A stretch of DNA of 64,000 nucleotides from Ralstonia sp. NFACC01 (GTDB taxonomy: Bacteria > Pseudomonadota > Gammaproteobacteria > Burkholderiales > Burkholderiaceae). Below the pieces are notes generated by a model that saw only the letters and a list, made by a program, of their open reading frames with translations, searched no databases and had not been told where the DNA came from. The translations under genes and the position numbers were made by a program. Within the stretch, counting starts at the first letter, position 1. Every line of letters starts with the position of its first letter. Location of the stretch: NCBI RefSeq assembly GCF_900115545.1, contig NZ_FOWV01000005.1, positions 1 through 64,000 on the forward strand, given 5' to 3'. Shown here one piece after another: positions 1 to 7,170 of this stretch.

Positions 1-37
1 AGCTAACCAGTACTAATTGCCCGTGCGGCTTGATCCT
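1..37 (+). rRNA. rrl: 23S ribosomal RNA, 3' end only
   Basis: The first bases match the conserved 3' tail of bacterial 23S rRNA (AGCTAACCAGTACTAATTGC, then CCGTGCGGCTTGATCCT). The gene enters from outside the window; the mature 3' end is placed by analogy with E. coli and may be off by a few bases. A spacer of about 116 bases without a tRNA separates it from the 5S gene. Confidence 0.9.
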
Positions 38-153
38 ATAACCGGTATGTTTCCGGCTGGGTCCGCCTTGTGCCTGATACACACAAATCACAACCCCAAA
101 TCTACATTCCCATATTGGTCGCGTTGACCTCGTCAACGTGGCGACAAGTCATA

Positions 154-267
154 GCCTGGTGACCATAGCGAGTCGGTACCACCCCTTCCCATCCCGAACA
201 GGACCGTGAAACGACTCCGCGCCGATGATAGTGCGGATTCCCGTGTGAAAGTAGGTCATCGCCAGGC
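154..267 (+). rRNA. rrf: 5S ribosomal RNA
   Basis: A 114-base region carries the conserved 5S core (CCATAGCGAGTCGGTACCAC, CCCATCCCGAACAGG, GATGATAGTGCGGATT, GTGAAAGTAGGTCATC). Its ends pair as helix I (GCCTGG at the 5' end with CCAGGC at the 3' end). It is the last gene of the rRNA operon and is followed 12 bases later by a strong hairpin terminator. Confidence 0.95.
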
Positions 268-279
268 TCTCCCATCTAC

Positions 280-310
280 ACCCCAGCTCTCACACAGAGC
301 TGGGGTGTTT
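280..310 (+). terminator. rRNA operon terminator
   Basis: An inverted repeat ACCCCAGCTCT / AGAGCTGGGGT (11 bp, CACAC loop) lies just after the 5S gene and is followed by GTTT. It is a typical rrn intrinsic terminator, although the T-run is short. Confidence 0.8.
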
Positions 311-387
311 GCCTTTGCGCGATCAGCTTCGATATCCAGCTCTTCGGGTGAATCAGATCGGCTCATTGCGGCGCGAATGCACATCAA

Positions 388-415
388 ACAAAAAGCCTCC
401 GAATGGAGGCTTTTT
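388..415 (-). terminator. Intrinsic terminator of the M20D hydrolase gene, possibly bidirectional
   Basis: AAAAAGCCTCC-GAAT-GGAGGCTTTTT forms a perfect stem with A- and T-runs on the two sides, so it can work in both directions. It lies 24 bases beyond the stop codon of the minus-strand hydrolase and also insulates it from the rRNA operon. Confidence 0.85.
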
Positions 416-438
416 GCGTTTATGCGAGCAGCTAACTG

Positions 439-1629
439 CTACGTACGTGCCAGGAATTTCTCAACAAGACGAACCCAATACGTGGCGCCTAGCGGCAGCA
501 ATTCGTCGTTGAAGTCGTAGCTGGGATTATGCAGCATGCACGGGCCGAGCCCATGCCCTTGCTCGCGGTGGTCACCATCGCCGTTCCCGATGAAGGCGAA
601 GCAGCCAGGCTTCTCGATCAGCATGAACGAGAAATCTTCCGCGCCCATGGTCGGATCGATATTGGAATCAACGTTATCCACGCCGACGAGTTCGCGCATG
701 ACGGCCGCGGCGAATTGAGTTTCGGCTTCCGTGTTGACGGTCGGGGGATAGTTTCGGTGGAAGACGAAGTCGACCGTGCAATCGTATGCGGCGGCGATGC
801 CCCTGGAGACTTCTTCCATGCGGCGCTCGATCAAGTCGAGGACTTCGGTGGAGAACGTGCGTACCGTGCCGCCGATCCAGGCTTCGTTCGGAATGATGTT
901 GGTCGCATCACCGGCATGGAACTGTGTGACGGAGAGGACGGCGGTGTCGATCGGGCGCTTGTTGCGTGTGATGATGCCTTGCAGCGCCGATACCACCTGA
1001 GCGCCGACAAACACCGGATCGTTGCCGTTGTGCGGCAGCGCGGCGTGCGCACCCTTTCCCTTGATCGTGATGCGGAACTCGTTGCTCGATGCCATTAGCG
1101 CGCCGGTGCGTGTACCGAATGCACCAACCGGCACGCCTGGCCAGTTATGCAGACCAAAGACGGCGTCACACGGGAATCGATCGAACAGGCCGTCCTTGAT
1201 CATCTCGCGCGCGCCGCCACCGCCTTCTTCGGCGGGTTGGAAGATCAGGTTTACGGTGCCACTGAAATTGCGGTGCTTGGACAGGTAATGCGCTGCGCCG
1301 AGCAGCATTGCCGTATGGCCGTCGTGCCCACACGCGTGCATCTTGCCGTCGTGTTTGGAGCGATGCTCGAACTGGTTGGCCTCTGCGAGCGGCAAGGCGT
1401 CCATATCAGCGCGCAGGCCGATGCTCTTGCCCTCGCCGTTGCGGATAACGCCAACCAGGCCGGTCTTGCCCAGGCCCCGATGCACTTCGATGCCCCATTC
1501 GGCGAGCTTCGCGGCGACCAGATCGGAGGTGCGCTGCTCTTCGAAGCAGAGTTCGGGGTGTGCGTGGATGTCGCGTCGCAGCGCCTGGATCTCGGGCTGC
1601 GCGGCTTGGATTTCTGGGATCAGCTTCAT
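439..1629 (-). CDS. M20D family amidohydrolase (hippurate hydrolase-like)
   Basis: A 396-residue metal-dependent amidohydrolase of the M20D family (HipO, IAA-amino acid hydrolase, AbgB types), expected to split N-acyl amino acids in the cytoplasm. Visible motifs: IHAHPEL near residue 21, the metal-binding segment ACGHDGH (H102, D103, H105) and the catalytic QPAEEGGGG (E134, E135). The start at MKLIPEIQ fits the family's usual N-terminus; the frame stays open 33 codons upstream but that part lacks family character. The gene is divergent from argE, another M20 enzyme of a different subfamily. The exact acyl substrate cannot be told from sequence. Confidence 0.88.
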   Translation of the reverse strand: MKLIPEIQAAQPEIQALRRDIHAHPELCFEEQRTSDLVAAKLAEWGIEVHRGLGKTGLVGVIRNGEGKSIGLRADMDALPLAEANQFEHRSKHDGKMHACGHDGHTAMLLGAAHYLSKHRNFSGTVNLIFQPAEEGGGGAREMIKDGLFDRFPCDAVFGLHNWPGVPVGAFGTRTGALMASSNEFRITIKGKGAHAALPHNGNDPVFVGAQVVSALQGIITRNKRPIDTAVLSVTQFHAGDATNIIPNEAWIGGTVRTFSTEVLDLIERRMEEVSRGIAAAYDCTVDFVFHRNYPPTVNTEAETQFAAAVMRELVGVDNVDSNIDPTMGAEDFSFMLIEKPGCFAFIGNGDGDHREQGHGLGPCMLHNPSYDFNDELLPLGATYWVRLVEKFLART

Positions 1630-1892
1630 GAGATGCTCGTGTTCTGGCTGAAGGTTCGGAATCACGTTCGATGATACGCCGAAGGGCGATTTCCGACCGG
1701 CTATCAGCCAATTGCTTGATCCGTCCATGCAGTTTCGTATGGATTCTTTCGCGCGATGGCTTGTGCGCTCTCGTTTACAGCCGAAGCCGGGCGGCCGAAA
1801 CTCCTACACTGGAGGTTCGCCAATTGACCGCGCGCCACCCTCTGAGCTTCCCCGCGGTTTTCCGAGCGCCACGTGAACGATCCGAGCCCATC

Positions 1893-3089
1893 ATGTCTGC
1901 CGACGCCATCGCTGCTGCATCGCAACCTTCCGACGAAGTTCTGCAATTGATCCGCACGCTGGTGGCGTTCGATACGGTCAGCCGCAATTCCAATCTTGGC
2001 CTGATCGAGTGGGTACGCGATCGCTTGCGCGCGCAGGGTGCGGACTGCCGACTGACGTATGACGCAACGGGCGGCAAGGCGAACCTGTTTGCGACGCTAT
2101 CGCCGGGCCGCAAGCCAGGGCTGGTGCTGTCAGGGCACACCGACGTGGTGCCCGTCGATGGCCAGTCGTGGGAGACGAACCCGTTTGATGCGCAGATCCG
2201 CGATGGCCGCCTGTACGGGCGCGGCACAGCCGACATGAAAAGCTTCATTGCTGTGGCGCTCGCGAATGTGCCCGCGTTCATGGCGGCGGAGAGCGATGCC
2301 AGCTTTCATCTCTCGCTGTCGTACGACGAAGAGATCGGCTGCGTGGGGGTGCGCAGCCTGCTGCGCGATCTGGAAGCCAGCGGCATTCAGCCTGCGGGTT
2401 GCATCGTTGGCGAACCTACGTCAATGCGCGCCATCATTGCGCACAAGGGCAAGCGCGAATACCGATGCTGCGTGCGCGGCAAGGAAGCCCATTCTGCGTT
2501 GACGCCGCAGGGTGTGAACGCCATCGAGTTTGCGGCGCTGGTCATCGCGCATATCCGTTCGCTGGCCGCGCGTCTGGCGGCGGAAGAGGCGCGCGATGCT
2601 GCCTTTGTCGTGCCGCACACCACATTGAACACGGGCACGATCAAGGGTGGTATTGCCACCAACGTGGTGCCGCGCGATTGCGAATTCACCTTCGATTTCC
2701 GCTATCTCCCGGGCACCGATCCGGATTGGCTGTTCGGCGAGGTCGAGCGCTATGCGCAACAGACGTTGTTGCCGCAAATGCGCGAGATCTCTGCCGATGC
2801 TGACATCAGCTTCGCAATGAAGGCCAACACGCCGGGGCTATCGATTGCGCCGTCGCACGAGCTGGTGGCGCTCGCGCAAGCGTTGGCCGATGGGCGAGGC
2901 ACGGTCGGCAAGGTCGACTATGGGACGGAAGCGGGACTGTTTTCGCGCGCAGGCATTCCGAGTGTGGTGTGCGGTCCGGGCAATATCGAGCAAGCGCACA
3001 AGCCGAACGAGTACATCGAGCTTGCACAGATTGCGCAGTGCGAAGCATTCATGCGGCGGCTCGCGCAGCGGCAGACGCAGCCCGCTTGA
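1893..3089 (+). CDS. argE: Acetylornithine deacetylase (M20A)
   Basis: A 398-residue zinc peptidase-family enzyme that removes acetate from N2-acetylornithine to give ornithine in arginine synthesis. Zinc and catalytic motifs are in order: SGHTDVVPVDG (H82, D84), GRGTADMKSF (D114), YDEEIGC (E146, E147), VGEPT, and a C-terminal histidine in EQAHKPNEY. The start at MSADAIA gives a normal ArgE length; the open frame extends 74 codons upstream without family character. The window also carries argJ, which can supply ornithine by transacetylation, so both the linear and cyclic routes seem available. Succinyl-diaminopimelate desuccinylase is a relative, but the length and motifs favour ArgE. Confidence 0.87.
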   Translation: MSADAIAAASQPSDEVLQLIRTLVAFDTVSRNSNLGLIEWVRDRLRAQGADCRLTYDATGGKANLFATLSPGRKPGLVLSGHTDVVPVDGQSWETNPFDAQIRDGRLYGRGTADMKSFIAVALANVPAFMAAESDASFHLSLSYDEEIGCVGVRSLLRDLEASGIQPAGCIVGEPTSMRAIIAHKGKREYRCCVRGKEAHSALTPQGVNAIEFAALVIAHIRSLAARLAAEEARDAAFVVPHTTLNTGTIKGGIATNVVPRDCEFTFDFRYLPGTDPDWLFGEVERYAQQTLLPQMREISADADISFAMKANTPGLSIAPSHELVALAQALADGRGTVGKVDYGTEAGLFSRAGIPSVVCGPGNIEQAHKPNEYIELAQIAQCEAFMRRLAQRQTQPA

Positions 3090-3101
3090 GCGCAAAAAGA
3101 A

Positions 3102-3125
3102 ACCGGGCACGTGGCCCGGCTTTTT
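3102..3125. terminator. Terminator between convergent argE and the substrate-binding protein gene
   Basis: GCCGGGCCACGTGCCCGGTT-type inverted repeat (ACCGGGC-ACGT-GGCCCGGCT as read on plus) followed by TTTTTCC, 13 bases after the argE stop. AAAAAGAAA precedes it, so it may also serve the minus-strand gene. Confidence 0.75.
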
Positions 3126-3143
3126 CCTGTAAGCGCTGCGCGT

Positions 3144-4301
3144 TCAGCGGATCACTTGACCGTTCGAGTTGATGATCGTCATCTCAACAAACTTGGAGCC
3201 CACATGGCTGGAGGGCGAGAAGTTCACGTTGAAGCCGCCCACGTCGTAGTTGCCCATCGACTCCAGCGCACCGATGAACTTCTCGCGTGTCAGGTCGCGG
3301 CCGGCACGCTTCAGACCTTCAACAAAGACGCGCGCCGCGACGTAGCCTTCGATGCTTCCGTAGTCGAAATCGGTAATGCCGTCGGACTTAAGAAGCTTCT
3401 GATAATCACGCACCAGCGGCGATGCACCGCTATACGGATACGGCATCACCTGCGATATGATCACGCCGCCGCCGGCCTTGCCGAGCGTATTGGCCAACGC
3501 CTTGGTGCCGACAAACGACACGTTGTAGAACTGCCCCGCGTAGCCCTGTTCCTGCGCGCCCTTCACCAGTGCCGCTACGGTTTGGTAAGCACTGATGACG
3601 ACGATCGCGTCCGGCTTCTGTGCCAGCACCGTGCCGACTGCCCCCTTGACGTCGGTTGTGTTACGCACCACGCTGGCCTGCGCGGCCAGCAAAACGCCCT
3701 GGTTTGCTGGCAGCTTCAGCGCACGCTGCACACCGTCCAGGCCGGCCTTGCCGTACGCGTCATCGTTGTAGACCACCGCAATGCGCTTGAGGCCGGTCGT
3801 ACGGATCTGCTGCACGATCGCGGCGGTTTCATCGTTGTAGCTGGCGCGCACGTGGAACACATTGCGCGCGAAGGGCTCGCGCAGCGCCGCGGCGCCCGAG
3901 TACGGCGCGAAGAACGGTACACCCGCCGGGTTGGCGATCTTCAGCGCCGCCAAGCTGGTCGGCGTGCCGACATAGCCGAACAAGGCAAAGACCTTGGTGT
4001 CTTCGATGAGCGTTTTGGTATTGCGGGCAGCCGCATCGGGCTCATAGAAATCGTCGAGCACCTTCAGCTCGATCTTGCGTCCGTTGATGCCGCCTGCTGC
4101 GTTGACGGCGTTGAAGTAAAGCTGAGCGCCGCGGTTCATCTGCTGACCGAGTTGCGCCGCCGGCCCACTCATCGATGCCGATTGGCCGACGATGATCGCC
4201 TCGTTGGTCACGCCCGTCTCCGCGAGCACGCTGCTTGAGGCAGTGCCGAGGATGCCGGCTGCGAACATGGCCAGCAGCCCAGTGATTCTGCGAGATTGCA
4301 T
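3144..4301 (-). CDS. ABC transporter substrate-binding protein, branched-chain amino acid type
   Basis: A 385-residue periplasmic binding protein of the Leu/Ile/Val (Peripla_BP_6) family. It starts with a Sec signal peptide (MQSRRITG, then a hydrophobic stretch ending SVLAETG, cleavage after LA around residue 27). The mature part has the family's GQSASMSGPAAQLG and AAGGINGRKIELKVLDD blocks. A strong ribosome site (GGGGGAGAG, 2 bases before the start) fixes the start, although the frame is open for 45 more codons upstream. No permease or ATPase genes lie next to it, so it must share a transporter encoded elsewhere. The ligand could be an amino acid, amide or aromatic acid. Confidence 0.88.
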   Translation of the reverse strand: MQSRRITGLLAMFAAGILGTASSSVLAETGVTNEAIIVGQSASMSGPAAQLGQQMNRGAQLYFNAVNAAGGINGRKIELKVLDDFYEPDAAARNTKTLIEDTKVFALFGYVGTPTSLAALKIANPAGVPFFAPYSGAAALREPFARNVFHVRASYNDETAAIVQQIRTTGLKRIAVVYNDDAYGKAGLDGVQRALKLPANQGVLLAAQASVVRNTTDVKGAVGTVLAQKPDAIVVISAYQTVAALVKGAQEQGYAGQFYNVSFVGTKALANTLGKAGGGVIISQVMPYPYSGASPLVRDYQKLLKSDGITDFDYGSIEGYVAARVFVEGLKRAGRDLTREKFIGALESMGNYDVGGFNVNFSPSSHVGSKFVEMTIINSNGQVIR

Positions 4302-4400
4302 TGCTCTCCCCCGAGAGTTGATTTGCCCGGCATCATAGCTAAACGCGTTGGGGAGGCAAACAGAATCGGGCGGGCAGCGTCGCTTTTGAGCGTTTTTGAG

Positions 4401-4434
4401 ACAAAGAAGCCGCGCGATGTGCACGGCTTTCTTC
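4401..4434 (-). terminator. Terminator of the fruBKA operon
   Basis: AAAGAAGCCG ... CGGCTTTCTT forms an imperfect hairpin just past the fruA stop codon, with a U-rich side on the minus strand. The stem is short and the loop long, so strength is uncertain. Confidence 0.5.
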
Positions 4435-4447
4435 ACATGGGGCCGTT

Positions 4448-6163
4448 TCAGGCGGTTTCCGCCACCCGTCGCTTCATCACCGCCAGCAGCACGGCGGTGA
4501 CGACGGTTCCGGCAACGAGCGCCGCCACGTAGCCGCCCAGGTGAGTGACCGCGTTCGGGATCGGCAGCACGAACGCTCCGCCGTGCGGCACGCGCAGTTC
4601 TGCCCCAAACAGCATCGATAGGGCGCCCGCGCAGGCTGATCCCACCACGAGCGCCGGAATCACGCGGAATGGGTCCCGGGCCGCATACGGGATCGCCCCT
4701 TCACTGATGAAGGCGAGGCCGAGCACGGCGGTGGCCCTTGCCGCTTGGCGTTCGTCGCGGGTGAACCGCGAGGGGAACAGCCATGCCGCCAGAGCGATGC
4801 CCAGCGGTGGCGTCATACCTGCCGCCATCGTGGCCGCCATCGGCGCGTAGACCTGCGCGCCGATCAACCCTGTGCTGAAGGCATACGCCGCCTTGTTGAT
4901 GGGGCCGCCCATGTCGAAGGCCATCATGCCCCCCAGCAGAGCGCCCAGCGGGACCGCGTTGGCGCCTTGCATGCCACGCAGCCAGGTCGTGAGCGACGCG
5001 AGCAGCGCGGCAACCGGCGCGCCCACCACATAGAGCATCACCAGGCCCGTCAGCAGGCAGCCGAGCACGGGCAGGATCAGCACCGGTTTCAGCCCTTCCA
5101 GGTTGCGCGGCAGCTTCAGCCAACGGTTGAGCGCCTCGGTGCCATAGCCAGCGACGAACCCGGCGACGATGCCCCCAAGAAACCCGGCGCCCAGGCTGGC
5201 GGCCAGCATGCCTCCGACCATCCCCGGTGCGATGCCCGGCCGGCTGGCGACCGAATAGGCGATGTATCCGGCAAGCACCGGCACCATCAAGGCAAACGCC
5301 GATTTGGCTCCGATCTGGAACAGCGCGCCGCCCAGCGTGTGGCTGGCCGAGGCGTCGGTGACGTAGATGCCGCCGAGGGCAAACGCCAGCGCAATCAGAA
5401 TGCCCCCCGCCACCACGAAGGGCAGCATGAACGACACGCCGGTCATCAGGTGCTTGTACGGGCCGGTGCGCTGCTGTTCGGCAGCGGCGGCAGCGGTGCC
5501 TCCTGATTGCGCCGTTCCGCTGCCTTCCACGGCCGCCTCTTCGAATGCGCGGCGGATCAGCGCCTGCCCATCGTGAATGGCGGCCTTGGTGCCGGCGCGG
5601 AAGACGCGCTTGCCCGCAAAGCGAGACAGGTCTACCTGCGTGTCAGCGGCGATCAGCACGAGATCCGCACGCGCGATGGCATCGGCCGACAGCGTGTTCT
5701 GTGCGCCCACCGACCCCTGCGTTTCCACGTGGATCGTGTGACCGAGCGCGCCGGCGGCCTGTGTGAGCGCCTCGGCGGCCATGAAGGTGTGCGCGATGCC
5801 GGTCGGGCACGACGTGATGGCGACAATGCGCCGAGCTTGCACACCGGATTCTGGCGCGGGCGAGGCGTTGTGCATCACCCGGGCCAGCACCGCCCGCGCG
5901 TCGGCCAGCACTTCGTCGAGCGTGACTTCAAGCATGCGCGGATTGGCGTGGCGAGCCGCCTCATTGGGCGAGAGGCCGGCCCAGACGACGGCCTCGGCGG
6001 TGGTCAGCGCCGCCGTGTCGACGACCGAGGCTGCGTCCGGGCTGCGCACGTCCACGTCGAGCTTGTAGCCCGATTCGCGCGCTGCATGGCGCAGGGCCGC
6101 ACCGGCGAGCATCGCGCGGGTGGTGCGGCCATCCGCACCGAGAATTGCCAGCAGGTTTGCCAT
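4448..6163 (-). CDS. fruA: PTS fructose transporter subunit IIBC
   Basis: A 571-residue inner-membrane permease that takes up fructose and phosphorylates it to fructose 1-phosphate. In order: a degenerate N-terminal EIIB' domain (about 1-100), the EIIB domain with the phosphorylated cysteine in ITSCPTGIAHT (C119), a Gly/Ala-rich linker, and the EIIC domain with many hydrophobic segments from about residue 200 to the end. The start at MANLLAIL is set by AAGGAG six bases upstream; the frame continues open before it. It is the last gene of fruB-fruK-fruA, 50 bases after fruK. Control by FruR is likely, through the operators upstream of fruB. Confidence 0.95.
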   Translation of the reverse strand: MANLLAILGADGRTTRAMLAGAALRHAARESGYKLDVDVRSPDAASVVDTAALTTAEAVVWAGLSPNEAARHANPRMLEVTLDEVLADARAVLARVMHNASPAPESGVQARRIVAITSCPTGIAHTFMAAEALTQAAGALGHTIHVETQGSVGAQNTLSADAIARADLVLIAADTQVDLSRFAGKRVFRAGTKAAIHDGQALIRRAFEEAAVEGSGTAQSGGTAAAAAEQQRTGPYKHLMTGVSFMLPFVVAGGILIALAFALGGIYVTDASASHTLGGALFQIGAKSAFALMVPVLAGYIAYSVASRPGIAPGMVGGMLAASLGAGFLGGIVAGFVAGYGTEALNRWLKLPRNLEGLKPVLILPVLGCLLTGLVMLYVVGAPVAALLASLTTWLRGMQGANAVPLGALLGGMMAFDMGGPINKAAYAFSTGLIGAQVYAPMAATMAAGMTPPLGIALAAWLFPSRFTRDERQAARATAVLGLAFISEGAIPYAARDPFRVIPALVVGSACAGALSMLFGAELRVPHGGAFVLPIPNAVTHLGGYVAALVAGTVVTAVLLAVMKRRVAETA

Positions 6164-6213
6164 GATCGGCTCCTTGAATGCGTTGAGCGTGTGGCGATGC
6201 GATATACGCGGCG

Positions 6214-7170
6214 TCAGGCCACGCGCTGCATCTGGACGGCGGCCGCGCGTTCGCGTACCTGCCCCGGGGCCGGGAGGTGCGGGCCCAGGCGCAGCAACTT
6301 GCATGCGGCAAAGGCCACCGAAAGGCGCACGGTCTCTTCCATGCCAGCACCGGCATGCCAGCCGGCCAGCACGCCGGCCACCATCGCGTCACCCGCGCCG
6401 ACGGTGCTGGCGGCGCGTACCGGCGGCAGGCTCGCTTGCCACGTGCCTTCCGCTGTGACGAACAACGCACCGTCCTCGCCCAGTGAAACGATGACCTGCG
6501 CCACGCCACGCGCGTGGATGGCGCGTGCCACGTCCACCGTTTCAGCCAGCGTCGGCAGCGATGTACCCGCCCACAGTTCCAGTTCGTGCCGATTGGGCTT
6601 GATGGCCGTCGGCAGCGCGTCGCGCGGCGCGGCCAGCACCTGTGCGAGCGGGGCGCCGCTCGTGTCGACCAAGGTCGGTACGCCGCGGCGGTTGAGCCGT
6701 GCCAGCAATATCACATAGGCATCCGGCGGCAAGCCACCGGCGAGGCTGCCGCACAGCGCCGCGCCGGCCATGTCGGGCAGCGCATCAATGCGCTCGCACA
6801 GCGCGTCGAAGTCGGCGGGCGTGGCGTCAATGCCTGGCAGATTGATGTCGGTGGTCTGCCCGTCTGCCTGGTCGCTGATCTTGATGTTGGTGCGATTGGT
6901 GCCGGGCACGCGGCAGAAACCATCGAGCACGCCCTTGCGCGCAAACAGCGCCTCGAACAGTTCGGCATTGGCGTCGCCGAGAAGGCCCGTGGCAATCACC
7001 GGCACCTGCCAGTCGGCGAGGCAGGCGGCGACGTTCACGCCCTTGCCGCCGGCCTGTTGCGTGACGCTTCGGCCTATGTTGACGCGGCCGCGTTCGAGAC
7101 GCTCCAGACCGATGGTCATGTCGATGGCCGGGTTGAGCGTAACGGTGACGATGTGCGACTGGCGGCTCAT
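6214..7170 (-). CDS. fruK: 1-phosphofructokinase
   Basis: A 318-residue PfkB-family sugar kinase that converts fructose 1-phosphate to fructose 1,6-bisphosphate, the step after FruA. Visible are the N-terminal VTLNPAIDMT motif, the sugar-binding GGKGVNVA motif and the C-terminal PfkB signature STVGAGDAMVAG, with the catalytic Asp in GAGD at about residue 253. The start ATG overlaps the fruB stop by four bases (ATGA), with GAGGAGAAGG upstream, so translation is probably coupled. Context and the LNPAIDMT motif favour 1-phosphofructokinase over tagatose 6-phosphate kinase. Confidence 0.95.
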   Translation of the reverse strand: MSRQSHIVTVTLNPAIDMTIGLERLERGRVNIGRSVTQQAGGKGVNVAACLADWQVPVIATGLLGDANAELFEALFARKGVLDGFCRVPGTNRTNIKISDQADGQTTDINLPGIDATPADFDALCERIDALPDMAGAALCGSLAGGLPPDAYVILLARLNRRGVPTLVDTSGAPLAQVLAAPRDALPTAIKPNRHELELWAGTSLPTLAETVDVARAIHARGVAQVIVSLGEDGALFVTAEGTWQASLPPVRAASTVGAGDAMVAGVLAGWHAGAGMEETVRLSVAFAACKLLRLGPHLPAPGQVRERAAAVQMQRVA

